64,000 bases of DNA from Siderastrea radians (GCA_964017195.1 OZ024887.1:1670501-1734500), one strand, 5' to 3'; positions 11,558 through 22,609 are shown, numbered from the stretch's first letter. Notes: a model not told the origin generated them from the letters alone. Numbers and translations: made by a program.

Positions 11558-11841
11558 ACAGTCTGTAAATAAACATTATCATCTTGGCCTGCCGGAGCGT
11601 TGATGATTGTCAGATTCTCGAAAATATCCTGCATGCCAGGACCAGCTCGATAAAGTAATTCGTTCCTCTTTCTCGCGGCGTTTTGAAGATTTGCTTTCCC
11701 TTCGGCAAAATATGTAAACCCTCGCACCCAAACACGTCATCGCTCACTCAATTCCGATTTCGAGCCCGAAATATCCATCGGTTGGATATTTGTCGATGCT
11801 ATACCGCTAGAAAGGATAATTCTCGCAATTCTCATCACCAA

Positions 11842-11990
11842 TGTAATGTCTGCACACCAGACCGGTCCTCAAGTAGGCGGATTCTCACTAAGAAAACACA
11901 TGTTTTCAAGCCGCCATCTTCCTTTATTGCATTACCCACAATGCCTCAGGGCTGGACCTACACAGGCAACCCAGTTACAAACACACTACA
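11842..11990 (-). repeat. 5' LTR of the Gypsy element (149 bp)
   Basis: The LTR begins with TGTAATG and ends CACTACA, followed by the CCACC duplication. Its right boundary is confirmed because the interrupted YR-element reading frame resumes exactly there. Confidence 0.75.
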
Positions 11991-12900
11991 CCACCCACAA
12001 AGTAGGCAAGAAAAACCCAGCCCCATTCCAGGTGTGAATGAACTGTTGCCACATAGTGAGGTCCTTAAAGCATCCATTGCTTAATTTAATGTGGTGGTGT
12101 GGTTTAGAAACCTTACGAGTTAGCTTAATCATCCGCAGTAAAAAAGGTCTCTCAGGGGGGATAACTTTGCATGCAAAGTTCAAAGTCCCAATGAGAGACT
12201 GCAGCTCCTTTAAGGTGCTTGTCTTTTTGGTCTGAAAGAGGGCAAGAGAGGCCTGGATACGTTCAACCTTGTCTGCTGGAAGTCTAGCCTCCGTTCGGAC
12301 AGTGTCCAGGATAATACCCATGGACTCAAGGGTGGTAGAAGGGCCCTTCGTCTTATTTGCTGCAATGGGGATACCCAAATTCTTAAAGGTCAACAGCATG
12401 CTAGATAAGCTCTGTGTACATGGCAGATTAAAAGGGGGGGAGGATAAGGCTGGTTCGAGGATCAAAAAGTCATCAAGGATATGGCAGACAAATGAAATGA
12501 GGCAGGGATGGCAGAGGACCCATTCTATTACATCGGATAGTAAATTGAACAGAAAGGGGGAACTTCTCAACACGAAGGGGAGGACCTTATCATAGTTATA
12601 GCTGCCCTCCCAATACATTCCAAAGAACTCGTAATCTGATGGTCTAAAGGGATGAGGCGAAAGGCCGATTTGATATCTGTCTTCGCAAGAAAAGACCCCT
12701 GACCAAGGCCCAGAATCCCTTTGATTGCATTATCGATTGTAATACATTGGAATAGAAGAGTTGATACTTGTCTCTCCGGAGTTTGGGAAAGACAAGTGAA
12801 AGATGGTCCTAAACTTAGCAGAATGCTTCTTTGGAACTAAGCCGGGATGTCTTGGAAAGATGAGGCGAAGTTTACAGCTGCAGTGCTTGTGGCGCTTTCT
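11991..12900 (-). pseudogene. Reverse transcriptase of the split YR retroelement (frameshifted)
   Basis: The frame 11991-12618 carries the palm motif I-L-D-D-F-L-I-L (YxDD equivalent) and the thumb L-K-E-L-Q-S-L-I-G-T-L-N-F-A, typical of DIRS/Ngaro reverse transcriptases. Upstream, around 12660-12680, the motif-A phrase D-I-K-S-A-F-R-L-I-P is in another frame, so a frameshift lies near 12.65 kb. The fingers region (G-L-V-P-K-K) is recognisable to about 12.85 kb. The 3' neighbour, RNase H, is at 7890-8355 beyond the Gypsy insertion. Confidence 0.75.
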
Positions 12901-13710
12901 GTGCCAGGTACGAGCGAAGCAGACTGTGGGGCAAGGAAGCCAGCACTAGACGAGGCTCTCCTGGCTTGATTGTTGAACGGTGTCCTTGGTTAGTTGTATT
13001 GTCCGCATCTGGTCGTCAGTGAAATCTTGCCTTTGGGCAGCTGTTTCTTTGTTGTTTTGAAGACCAGGTTGGGCCACTGGTTCGTGGATGTTTTAAATGC
13101 CACGTGGTGGAGTGTTTAGGTCCTGGAGCCGGCGTTCAAGTGTCTTTCGAACCCCTGTTGACGCTATTCCGTGTTGTAAGCATAGGGATCGAAGGTCAGC
13201 GAGAGACAGAACCCAAATAGGGTTGGATCGATGTTTGGCTGTAAGCTTTGGCGGGAAGTTGACCTGCTAGGACGAGTCCGTGATGGCATGGTTTGCGTAG
13301 TCCGAAGCTTGTCAGAATCGCCACACAGAATGGAGAGAACAGCGTTTTTTGTGGGATTAATTTTACACAGGGCACTGAATTTGCATACCATGAGTCTCAA
13401 AATAAATTGCAACTCCAATTCTCTTTTGAAAATCATAACCGTCGATTTTTAGTGGAAGTTACATTCAACAGTTTCGCTGTTGACAGCAGGTTTGAGTGTG
13501 GCAAACACAATTTCAAGTATGAAAATTTAGGCTTCATTGTTTACGTCGTATTCAGCACGCAAATTATTCATGGCAACCCTCGGCACCAATGTGTAATAGA
13601 ACGTTAAAACAAATTTCCATGAACAACATAGAACATTTCAAACTGGATGGCAAACATGCCAATAGTATAGAACAATAACAAAGGCGTTGCATGTTGAAAA
13701 TGGATGTTAT
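12901..13710. other. Upstream part of the YR retroelement, no gene resolved
   Basis: This should hold the gag-like region of the element. Only short, unrecognised minus-strand frames are present (the longest is 90 codons at 13164-13436), and no zinc-knuckle signature was seen. The element's terminal repeats were not found. Confidence 0.35.
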
Positions 13711-13714
13711 AATA

Positions 13715-13756
13715 AATGCTTAAAGACTCTCTGCCGACCACAATGCAATGCGCGCC
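13715..13756. repeat. Left arm of a 5.2-kb inverted-repeat pair
   Basis: The phrase TAAAGACTCTCTGCCGACCA, continuing CAATGCAATGCGCGC, is present in inverted orientation at 18857-18899 with about four mismatches. The arms enclose the whole Ngaro element, so an older inverted-repeat transposon appears to have received the Ngaro insertion. Confidence 0.55.
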
Positions 13757-13763
13757 TAAACGG

Positions 13764-13790
13764 AGGTTTCGTGGACCACGAAACCCCGAA
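13764..13790. repeat. Perfect short palindrome
   Basis: GGTTTCGTGG and CCACGAAACC are directly apposed, forming a 10-bp-stem hairpin just inside the left arm of the inverted-repeat element. Confidence 0.6.
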
Positions 13791-14267
13791 GTTTTGTGTC
13801 GGCATTTGAAGGCTGTGCAAATCTGCCTTCATCCAAGTCATCCTTCTGTAGAATGGATAGAGATTTTCTTATGGAGCTATGAAATTTATCAGGGAACTAT
13901 TGGAGCAGTGTTGATTTAAAAAATGTTTTTTTTCTTCGGGTCACAAAAGCGACATTCGGACACTCGATGTTTCGCACAGCTCTCAACCGACAAGCGAGAC
14001 CATACAGAAAGTTTTTTATTTATACCTCGTATCAGAATAATGTGACTATGGACGATCCAGTGAGTTCATAGGGAAAAATAACAGAATTCTTATGGTTATG
14101 TGGAACTGAATGTGAGTGAATATCAAACTGACTACAGTAATAAATGTTTCTGTAGATCGGACGTGACTGAGTATTCAACACACCCCGCAGGTGACAAATC
14201 GCAGTTTTCCAACCATTAGTGATAAAAAATAAAGTAATGTCAATTGCTTTTACTCTACACGCCTTTC

Positions 14268-14408
14268 ATAATCCTACGCAGGTTAATGAAGAAAACCCAC
14301 AGGGTAAACATTTACAATAAAACTTTATTGTTTGCCGGGAAAAGCAAAGCCGCATCAAAGGGGGAGCCGAGGAGCCGAGACCGAGACTGTCCCCCCCTGA
14401 TGCGGCCC
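14268..14408 (-). repeat. Ngaro split repeat A1 (outermost, 3' end)
   Basis: Nearly identical to A2. It holds CAATAAAACTTTATTG, which supplies an AATAAA polyadenylation signal on either strand. It also holds a long stem, GCCGCATCA...TGATGCGGC extended by G/C runs, that could form in the transcript's 3' end. Confidence 0.8.
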
Positions 14409-14428
14409 ATGGGTGGGAATGGGTGGGT

Positions 14429-14575
14429 GAAAGCAAAACATGTACAATGCAGACGAAGGCGAACTGAAACTAATAGGACATATCAATGTCTTGTGCACGT
14501 GTCCACAGCACAGTCAATGATTAACCATTTGGAGCTCCGTATTAGAATGCCATTGGATGGAATCCAATACCTAAC
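14429..14575 (-). repeat. Ngaro split repeat B1
   Basis: A 147-bp near-identical partner of B2 at 18469-18615, directly abutting A2. The junction CTAAC/ATAATCC between B1 and A2 is the expected circle-junction-type joint. Confidence 0.85.
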
Positions 14576-14716
14576 ATAATCCTATGCAGGTTAATGAAGA
14601 AAACACACAGGGTAAACATTTACAATAAAACTTTATTGTTTGCCGGGAAAAGCAAAGCCGCATCAAAGGGGGAGCCGAGGAGCCGAGACCGAGACTGTCC
14701 CCCCCTGATGCGGCCC
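14576..14716 (-). repeat. Ngaro split repeat A2
   Basis: A 141-bp near-identical partner of A1, located next to the 3' end of the recombinase gene and carrying the same hairpin and AATAAA. Confidence 0.85.
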
Positions 14717-14805
14717 GCCCAAACCGCCAGACAAACAGAGAGAAAAATAAGGAAAAAAATAAATAATAATAATAATAATAAAAAACAGGGTGGTGAATGG
14801 GAGGA

Positions 14806-15768
14806 TCAGGTAGAAGATGATATAATGTTCTTCGCGATAAGATGTGCCACAGACAAACGACGTTCTAATGGCTGAGCTATGTACAGCAGCACAGCATCTG
14901 AAGACCAGTCTCCTTGCAGACTGATGAGTTCGATAGGCGCACCACAACGGAAGGCGTACGTTGCTCCCCCACGCCGAAAGCTATGACCAGAGTAGTGAGA
15001 GGCCTGAAGCCCTGCGAGACTCAGGGACTTGTGTAATTTGGCGGTAAATACAGAGTGCGTGATGGGCGTGGCATAATCCGCACGAAAATGCAGAAAGGCA
15101 GGCGAGGAGGGTGGTGCGGGGAATAGGCGTAAGTGACGTTCGTAGGCCTGCACCGGGCACAAGGGGTGATTCGAGGGAAGGCGAACAACCGGTATGAGTA
15201 GCTTGCGTTGTTTGAACTGGATGGTCTTGGACCACTACACACAGATTACTAAACCCCAAGGGCGGACGATAATATCCTCGCGTGACAGGGTTTTTGAAGG
15301 GTCGTAATCTTTGGCAGATTTGGGAACAAGATTAGACTTGCGAAAAAAGGAGTAAAAACCAATGAGCATCGCCGCCCAGAAGCCCGAGTCTCTATCGGCC
15401 ATAAGCTCGGAACGGATGCGCAAAAGAATCTCCGGAGTAATGGGTAATTTTTGTTCTTGTACATCACCCAAAATGCGCCGGAGACCAAGAATTATTAGTT
15501 TGACAGCAAAAACATCCTGAAAGGTGACATTGTGGCCAAAGTGTCTATGAAGGACGTTAATGGCTGACAGGTAATTAAGGATCGTTGAGTACTTGCAGTA
15601 AGTAGACAAATGGATAAGGAATCGAATGACAGTTCTGGGCGAAGCTGGGATAGGCACCAAACCAAACGACGCACAGAAGCGCAGATAGGCTCTCCACTGG
15701 GAACGACGTGTAGCTATTGTGGAGCTAGCGTAGGCAGCGGCGGAGACAAGCTCGGCGCGGTGGTCCAA
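14806..15768 (-). pseudogene. Ngaro tyrosine recombinase, one in-frame stop
   Basis: The frame is open from 15768 to a TAG at 15233-15235 and then, in the same phase, to 14806, giving about 320 codons. The N-terminal part is a helical SAM-like domain. The catalytic part has R-K-S-N-L (first Arg), S-G-H-S-F-R-R-G-G (His-x2-Arg) and W-S-S-D-A-V-L-L-Y-I (Tyr nucleophile). It would insert the element's DNA circle by recombination. Its start overlaps the end of the RNase H frame by 55 bases. The stop falls between the first Arg and the His-Arg motif and inactivates this copy unless it is read through. Confidence 0.8.
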
Positions 15769-17361
15769 CTGGGAGAGATATCCTGGTAAGAAGAGAAAAG
15801 ATCGTTAGTGTCATCGGGAAACTGCAATCGACTCAATCTGTCGGCGTGTTGATTAAGTTTGCCTGGTAAATGCCGTGACCGTAAGTGAAAGTTATATCGG
15901 ACGCTTATCCAGAAAATCTCACGCAGCCATGACATGGCGATGGGGTTTTTACACGTGCCGTTGTTTATAAAGGCCATTGTCTGGGTATTTTCAGTCTCGA
16001 CGCAGACACGTTTATTTAACCACCGGGGACCCCAGCGAGGAACCGCGATAAGGATCGGGAATAGCTCTAAATAGTTAATATTAGAGCGAAGCGAGGGGTC
16101 GATTGTGTGACCCGCGTTACTGTAGTGCTGATTGTGGAAGCGAGAACTGCGAAAATCAGGAGCGAGGCAATCGGACCAGGATCCGGCAAACCAGTCGTCG
16201 GAGCATACGGCGCCGAAACCGTGGAAGGACGCGTCGGTTTGGAAGTAAACGGGCTGACAAAAATCTAGCATCATGCTCCGGCCGTTAAATGTGACGAGGA
16301 ATGTTTTCCACCACAATAGATCTACGCGAAATTGCGTGGAAAGACGAGAACGATGGGATGGAAGCTTAAGTTTGTTTATATAATCAATGACCCGACGAAG
16401 AAAAGTGCGACCTCCATGCACGACGTGGCAAGCAAAGTTTAATGATCCAGCGAGGGATTGAAGTTGACGCTTGGAGGCGGAGACTTTGTTAGAAAAGGAC
16501 GTAACGAGTGTGTTTAGATGGTCTAACTTGTCGGACGGAAGGCGAAGAGACATAGTAGTAGAGTCAAGTTCGATTCCTAGGAAAGTGACACGTTGGCTTG
16601 GAGAAATAACCTTCTTCCAGCTGACATTAAACCCGAGTGAATGAAACAGTCTGATAAGAGTGATAAGACCTTGTTGACACTCAGCGTGTGTGTTTTCGAT
16701 GATAAGGAAATCGTCTAAGTAGTTGACAAGTAGTTGACAAGTAGTTCGCCATCATCCGAACAATGGCATTAGATAAACGATTGAAAATTGCGGGGGCGCA
16801 CGAAACACCAAAACAGAGTCTGTTATCGACGAAGTATTGATAACGAGAAGGGTCATGTTGACCAAACATCCAGCGAAATCCTTGCAGCTGACGATGGGGA
16901 GGAAAGACAGGCACCCAACGCCAGGCAGACTCGATATCTACGATTGCGTAAAAACAGTTGCTAGTCGTAACTGACACAGCGGTATCAATAGAGTTCATGC
17001 GAAACGTCTCAAGGTCACGTTTGATATAATCGTTTAAAGAGGATCCATGCGGTCGGCTACAATCCGTGATCGGGCGGGATTTACCCGAGTCTTTCTTGGT
17101 AACGCGGCCAATGGGGTGGATGCATTGTGGTTTGTTGGTAACACGAGAAATACGGCCTAGAGCGAGCTCCTTTAAGAAAAGCTGGTCCATTTCGGGCTTA
17201 AACTCAGAACACGTTGCACTAGAATAATTATCATTAGCATAGCTGTCAATACCCGATGTGTCTGTTTCCGGGATAAGCTTAAACCCGTGACGCAAACCAT
17301 CGAGAATGAAAGAACGATCCGAGTCGTTTAAAAGTTCATTTTCCCAAGCGTGGAAATTCAA
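15714..17361 (-). pseudogene. Ngaro reverse transcriptase-RNase H, broken by an 11-bp duplication
   Basis: Frame 16681-17361 covers RT fingers and palm: D-S-G-K-S-R-P-I-T-D-C-S-R-P (substrate loop), D-I-E-S-A-W-R-W-V-P (motif A Asp) and F-G-V-S-C-A-P-A-I-F-N. At 16717-16738 the 11-base unit AAGTAGTTGAC is duplicated exactly where the YLDD catalytic motif is encoded. This shifts the frame. Frame 15714-16553 continues with the thumb (L-Q-S-L-A-G-S-L-N-F-A) and RNase H (F-Q-T-D-A-S-F-H-G-F-G-A, then H-L-P-G-K-L-N-Q-H-A-D-R-L-S-R). Confidence 0.8.
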
Positions 17362-17441
17362 AGGACAGTACTCAAGCGGAGAAGAATTAACAAAAGACGA
17401 GACCTCAATCGGGGTTTTTGCGCAGTCTTCAACTGAGTGGG

Positions 17442-18464
17442 TTAATAAAGGTCATTGTTTCTGGGTGTTAGACCCCGTGGCGCCAGGGCATGATTTCCCT
17501 TTGTGTTGTTGGGAACAATGAATGCAAACATGCTTGTACCAACATGACTGAGGGTTTGAGCAACCATTGGGACTAAATTCCACCGAAAACAGAACTCATC
17601 GGTGACTGGTTGATGGTTGGCTGACTTGCGACCATCCGTAGAGTTAATGCACGTACTTAGAGACGGCGTGGGTCGTAGCGCGACGGCAGCATCAAAATAC
17701 TGAGCGCTCAAATCATCCACATTTGTCCCCCAGCTGAAGTTGTCGCGCGTTTTTGTTGCTCTGTAGTCTTGGTCGAAGGCAAGAATCGCCTTAGTATGAA
17801 ATCTGGTGCCTTTAATGGCCAAAAACTTGAGATATTTCAAGTAATCCGACGCCTCCCCGGGCTTTTTGGCCATGAGCGACTCGAGAATTTTGAAGTTTGC
17901 CAACATGAATTGCGCAAATGTTAATTGGAGAGGCTTAAGCTGTTTTCCATCAGGGCCGTAAATGAGGTCTGAAGGTAATAAAGGCTTACCTTCAGATCCA
18001 GTGGATTCACTTGACGTAGAAACAGCTTGGGCGTCTGCTTGAACTTGTTCGGGAGAATCTAGGTGTTGACTGTGGCTGGGAGTCGCGGGAGGGGCTGTTT
18101 TCGACTCGTTAAACTCCGCTTCGATTTTAGCTAGCTTGTCTGCGAGTTTGAAAGGTGGTAGCGACACCTCTGGTGAAGTAGACCCCGGTAAACTTGGTGC
18201 TAGGTCGGTAGATGAGTCCGAGGGCTTGTTCAGAGTGGCGATGACCCGGCATAAAATTATTTTGTGCCCCACCACGAGGCGCATATCGGATAGATCCTGC
18301 TCTGTTATACCAGCGAGGATGGTTTCCGATGTAACGTGGTGCTCCTCGAGTACTTCCACGAGGGCCGCAGGGATTCCGTGCTTGGAGCAAAACTTGTTGA
18401 GCCAAGGGGAACAGTCCCCCGTTTGGTCGGCCTTTTCGGAAGAACGCTTAGACTTTGGAGGCAT
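17442..18464 (-). CDS. Ngaro gag-like ORF1 protein
   Basis: The start is the ATG at 18464, encoding a basic M-P-P-K-S-K-R, five bases from the inner edge of repeat B2. The 340-residue product has a SAM-like helical N-terminus (residues 20-85), a Ser/Pro/Thr-rich linker (90-165) and a helical C-terminal domain (about 175-300). It is presumed to bind element RNA or form particles, by position. No CCHC zinc knuckle is visible. The frame is intact, unlike the two downstream genes. Confidence 0.7.
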   Translation of the reverse strand: MPPKSKRSSEKADQTGDCSPWLNKFCSKHGIPAALVEVLEEHHVTSETILAGITEQDLSDMRLVVGHKIILCRVIATLNKPSDSSTDLAPSLPGSTSPEVSLPPFKLADKLAKIEAEFNESKTAPPATPSHSQHLDSPEQVQADAQAVSTSSESTGSEGKPLLPSDLIYGPDGKQLKPLQLTFAQFMLANFKILESLMAKKPGEASDYLKYLKFLAIKGTRFHTKAILAFDQDYRATKTRDNFSWGTNVDDLSAQYFDAAVALRPTPSLSTCINSTDGRKSANHQPVTDEFCFRWNLVPMVAQTLSHVGTSMFAFIVPNNTKGNHALAPRGLTPRNNDLY

Positions 18465-18468
18465 GATT

Positions 18469-18615
18469 GAAAGCAAAACATGTACAATGCAGACGAAGGC
18501 GAACTGAAACTAATAGGACATATCAATGTCTTGTGCACGTGTCCACAGCACAGTCAATGATTAACCATTTGGAGCTCCGTATTATAATGCCATTGGATGG
18601 AGTCCAATACCTAAC
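18469..18615 (-). repeat. Ngaro split repeat B2 (5' end, promoter region)
   Basis: Near-identical partner of B1. It lies immediately upstream of the gag-like gene in the minus direction and is the likely 5' untranslated/promoter region. Confidence 0.85.
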
Positions 18616-18856
18616 GACATTTTAAAGTGGGGGTATATTAAGGTATAAGTGCTGTTGAACATAAATGAATGAGCGAACTCATGACCCGATACACTAAAAA
18701 CCAAATGCGCTATGTCAATTTGAAAATATTTCTCTGACTGCGTGACGTGTAATGACAGTCTACGATGAATCGTATTTTATTACAGTCATCTGCAAGACGT
18801 CTAGCCATTTTAACACAATGTTCTCTCTCCAAAGGAATCAAAACATAAACAAACGT

Positions 18857-18899
18857 GCGCATTGCATTGTAGTCGACAGAGAGTCTTTAATGTTACAAC
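18857..18899. repeat. Right arm of the 5.2-kb inverted-repeat pair
   Basis: Inverted copy of 13715-13756 (GCGCATTGCATTGTAGTCGA, then CAGAGAGTCTTTA). No target duplication could be identified with confidence. Confidence 0.55.
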
Positions 18900-19458
18900 A
18901 AAAATCATGTTCACGTAACGCAGAAATTCCTGGGGGGGAGGGGGTCATCAATTGGAACGGAAATTCCTAAGGGGTGGGGGGGTGCAAACCAAAAACCTTC
19001 CTTGGGAGGGGTATGGATATTTTCTGGAACCACACATTGGCTACTGTTTTGGAAGACACATCATGAGAAACGAGTGGGCAGCCACTCCTCTAAAAGCTTT
19101 CATGTCAGGCTTTTTTCCCCTCTCCCTTCTTCTACTTTTTCCTCCCCCCCCCCTCCCCATCGCCGGAAAAGCCTCATACTCAGGTTAGTTAAGAACGTGA
19201 ACATTTACTTGAAGTTTTTGAATGGTTCTGCAGCAGAGATAGCGTCTGGAGAAGGCCACTCAGACATCCAAATAATAGAAATGCCATTGTAAACACGAGT
19301 GAAGCGCAACCACCAATGAATGTCCCGATAAAATGCCCACGATAGTTTAATGTGATGACGGTTACACTTAACAGTATGAAGCGGAGCAAGTATACGTGCA
19401 AGAAAAGACAACTCTGTCAAGCACACTTTGAAACAAAAAACAGCTTGCTAGCCAATTA
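18900..19458. other. No recognisable gene
   Basis: The stretch holds G-rich and C-rich runs (18931-18947, 19143-19157) but no supported coding frame. Confidence 0.35.
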
Positions 19459-20031
19459 TTATTGTAGCTCTGGCTTGATAGCAAATTTCTTTGTCAACCA
19501 ATGTGACAGTAACATTTGAAGCTCAGTAAGTCTTGCTGTGGTTACAGAAAGAGTCATATCCACTGTGTTAATCTGAACACCCAGACAAGTCATGCATGTA
19601 GATGGTGGACAGGCCTTGCAAGGAGATTCTTGAAGTCCTAACTCAGTAAGAAGCGAGCCACAATATTCATAGTCACGAGATGCTTTTGCAGCAGGAGCAA
19701 CACCAATAAAATCATCCAAATAACTAACAACTTGACAACCAGCACAAGAAAGAATGTAGCAAACAGCGTTCGGGGAGTGCTGCCAGGCCATTGCAGCAGT
19801 CCTGAGTTCCATAGGTAACATGACGTCAAAGTAAAAATGGCCATTCCAGAAGTGTCCTAACAGCGGATAATCATGAGGGTCCACCGGGAATTGACGATAA
19901 GCTCGTTTTAAATTGTGTTTGAATAGAAGACGACCAGAACTGACAGATGCCACACGATCAGCAATGAGTCCACTGTTGGACAAGCTCAAACTCCTGATCT
20001 AAATAAATTCCAGAAGGGATGCCATCATTAC
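19459..20031 (-). pseudogene. Reverse transcriptase fragment (3' half) of a second YR-type retroelement
   Basis: The frame carries K-R-A-Y-R-Q-F-P-V-D-P (motif A region), L-P-M-E-L-R-T-A-A-M-A and the active site V-S-Y-L-D-D-F-I-G-V-A, then a thumb ending in K-P-E-L-Q. The N-terminal half of the same protein lies at 23924-24592, and the two join in frame if the long-TIR element between them is ignored. The fragment is truncated at its 3' side, and RNase H and recombinase are missing. Confidence 0.7.
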
Positions 20032-20044
20032 GATCGTGTCTAAA

Positions 20045-20125
20045 AGTACACACGAGTGACCACGAGTACACCACGAGTGACCACGAGTGACCACGAGTGA
20101 CTACGAGTGACCACAAGTGAGAATG
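20045..20125. repeat. CACGAGTGAC minisatellite in left arm
   Basis: About eight copies of a 10-base unit (GACCACGAGT with variants). The right arm carries the inverted array at about 23735-23905 with twice as many copies, so copy number changed after insertion. Confidence 0.8.
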
Positions 20126-21302
20126 CATCAAAATATTTTTCTGATATCATGATGACGTCATCATTACATCATTTTATCAAATAATAATATTTCACGGCAA
20201 ACTGACCGTTTCTTGAGACCTTAATACCTGGATTCGACATTTCCGCCATTTTTGACTGAATGGGGGAGGGGCTAGGGGACGGGGTCATATATTATGAGTC
20301 GGCAAAATATAAGAGTTTATATGAAAAATGCAACTAAGACGCTGTAAATGCCATAAATGCGAAATAATTCATAATATAAATGGTTCACCTTGTTTCTGTG
20401 TTGTATTAATTGCTATTTAATGACCTTATAGGGTGATTTGAAGTGTTTTGAGCGAGAATGAGCGCCAGTGAATATTTGCACCAGGCATGTAATAAGCGAA
20501 GTGAAAGGTAGCACACTGTAAGCCGTCATGTGACCGATTCATAGTTATTTATTTACTCTAAATCTCACATTTTGGCACCTCTCTCTAAAATTCTTCAAGA
20601 CATCAATAACTTTGTATCGTAACAAAAAAGGCATACCAAAAAAGTCCAACATTCGCGTCCTTTTCCTTATCAAAATCGCAATTTACAATCTCTCCACCAT
20701 ATCGAACCATCCGTGTGACGAACAGTTCGCGAAGGCAAATTTTCTGATCTCTTTTCATTGGAAGACTTGTACAATAGGCGCTCAGGACAAAAATATCCTG
20801 TGTATGGGTGGCGTATTTGACAAAATACATGCACAGTTTGAATTTGCACGTGAAGCGTGGTCGAAATGGCCGATTACTTTTACTGTTGAAAGTTAAAAAA
20901 AGACCCTTGCTGATAATTCCGAAAAAAATCCATAATTATTACATGCTGCACATAGTGACCAGGGTTGTCATTAGAAGCCGGTAGCCGGCGGAAAACCGCC
21001 GGCTGTGCGACCACTTTGTGCCAGCTACTACTGCGTGGCGAAGATTATATAGTTATCAGGAACAGAAAAATCATGTTGTTCAATGGGATCATGAACAAAC
21101 AAGACAGTTTATAGACCTGTAAGCGGTACGAAATTTTGGAATTTTTTCTTTGTTCTTCTGTGTACGTTTTTTAAAAAACAATAAAACCTTACTGTAAGAA
21201 AATACAGAAATTACGTGTGGCGTTGACAGACATCTTCCGTAAAAGCACGTGACGTGTTTTACACGTGCCAGCTAGCTTTCAAGATTTTAGAGGTTTTCGA
21301 AA

Positions 21303-21396
21303 ATGGAAGGTCCCGGAGGAAAAAAGCGATCGCTTCACCACTACTTCCCAAGTCAAACGAAGAAAAAGAAATCTAACGAAAATGAGGAAGTTCAAG
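21303..21396 (+). pseudogene. First-exon remnant of a hAT transposase
   Basis: An ATG opens a basic N-terminus (K-K-R-S-L-H-H-Y-F-P-S-Q, then K-K-K-K) of the kind that begins animal hAT transposases of the ZMYM/KIAA1586-like group. A GTAAGG splice donor begins at 21397. No later exon (BED finger, DDE or dimerisation domain) follows, so the transposase is deleted. Confidence 0.5.
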
Positions 21397-21920
21397 GTAA
21401 GGAATTAACACAATTTCACGCTCACTTGATTACATTCACTGTTGTTTTGGAAAAATATGTTTCCAAAGAACTTTGGCAGAAAATTACCGTTAAGTATAAA
21501 ACGCTGTTATTTTAATGCTTGCCTTCATAAATCAAGAGAACCACGAGAAAATGTCCAATGTTTTAACATCGCATAATAAAATTTGATCTTAAGGTAAAGT
21601 TCCTTTCAGTTGCGCGGACGCGACGGTTTTTACTGACAAGCTGCTATAAATAGATTTCAAGTAATGTTTACCGGAAACTTGCACAATGGTGTTGTTGAAT
21701 GAAAAAATCTTTGATTTGACTTTCAGAAGGCAAGTGGAACTGTTAAATCATATTTCAGTAAAAACGGACTCGATAAAAAAGAAGGAATGTGAAATGTGCC
21801 CTGATTTCTTACTGGTAATACTCCGCGTACACGGCATTCATAATTTCCGCGTCATTTGAGCTGATAATAAACCAGATGTGGCGGGTGATTTCCAGATGTT
21901 TATCAATTCTCGCCGTTTAA

Positions 21921-22609
21921 GGGTGCGTTTCTTTGGGAGAATCCGAAAACGGATTTGTGATCCCAGATCATATGGATTCTTCGACACCAAAGGAACGCAA
22001 AATCCGAAAAAGGATTATTTTGTCATGACAAGACAGGCTGGAGGCACGCAGTATATGTATATCAGACCGCTGATATTTCTCTCGTACTGCCTTAGAATTC
22101 AACTAGAATGGAATACAAATAATTTATAAACAAGGACAATATCTGCAGTAGTCCAAGTGAACTCGCTATTTGCGTTCACAATTTGCAAAATCTGGTCCCT
22201 GAATTACAGAAATGGTACACAAATGAAGTTATCCTGACGTGTCAATGCTTCTGTCTGTGCTTTTGGAGAAAACTTTTCAAATATATGGAACGGAATAATC
22301 ACCTGAATTTTCTTTTTCACGATCAAATGTTTTGTCACGCAAGATCGAGAGAAAATATGGCAGGACCAGTAAATTTGCATGGAAGACCGCTTGACAGATG
22401 TACTATTTTTGGATCCGTCCCCCAAAGAAACGACGGAGCATGAATCCTAAAAATCCGGATTTAGATTTGAACTGATGTATCCACTCGGAGTGTGGATTCT
22501 TCAGATCACTAATCCCTGATTAATCCATTTTCGGATTTAGGTAAAGAAACGCAAAATCTGTTTTTGGATACAAGAATCCGGATTTGGATTTTCCCAAAGA
22601 AACGCACCC
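21921..22609. mobile_element. PIF/Harbinger-type MITE nested in the hAT element
   Basis: The ends are GGGTGCGTTTCTTTGGGA (21921) and its inverse TCCCAAAGAAACGCACCC (ending 22609), flanked by TAA on both sides (21918-21920, 22610-22612). A 3-bp TWA duplication and a GGGTGCGTTTC-like terminus are characteristic of Harbinger elements. The interior repeats AATCCGGATTT-type phrases in both orientations and encodes nothing recognisable. Confidence 0.8.

Larger units (their letters stand above)
8356..11990 (-). mobile_element. Degenerate Gypsy LTR retrotransposon inserted in the YR element
   Basis: The element is bounded by related LTR sequences starting TGTAATGTCTGCACACCAGA at 8356 and 11842. It is flanked by CCACC at 8351-8355 and 11991-11995, which is the 5-bp target duplication expected for Gypsy. 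Reading on the minus strand, the order is gag, zinc knuckles, protease, reverse transcriptase, RNase H, integrase. All pol frames are broken and part of protease/RT is missing. Target and insert share orientation. Confidence 0.8.
14268..18615 (-). mobile_element. Ngaro/PAT-type YR retrotransposon with split direct repeats
   Basis: Two different sequences, A (141 bp) and B (147 bp), each occur twice. In plus order they are A1 14268-14408, B1 14429-14575, A2 14576-14716, the coding region, and B2 18469-18615. Read on the minus strand this is B2, genes, A2, B1, A1, the split-direct-repeat layout that defines Ngaro/PAT-type elements. The minus-strand gene order is gag, reverse transcriptase/RNase H, tyrosine recombinase. 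Repeat copies are nearly identical, so the insertion is recent, but two coding lesions make this copy non-autonomous. Confidence 0.85.

Noticed and set aside
14594..14875. Plus-strand frame of 93 codons in the Ngaro terminal region
   Set aside because: It consists of repeat A2 and an AAT microsatellite, and the identical start occurs in A1.
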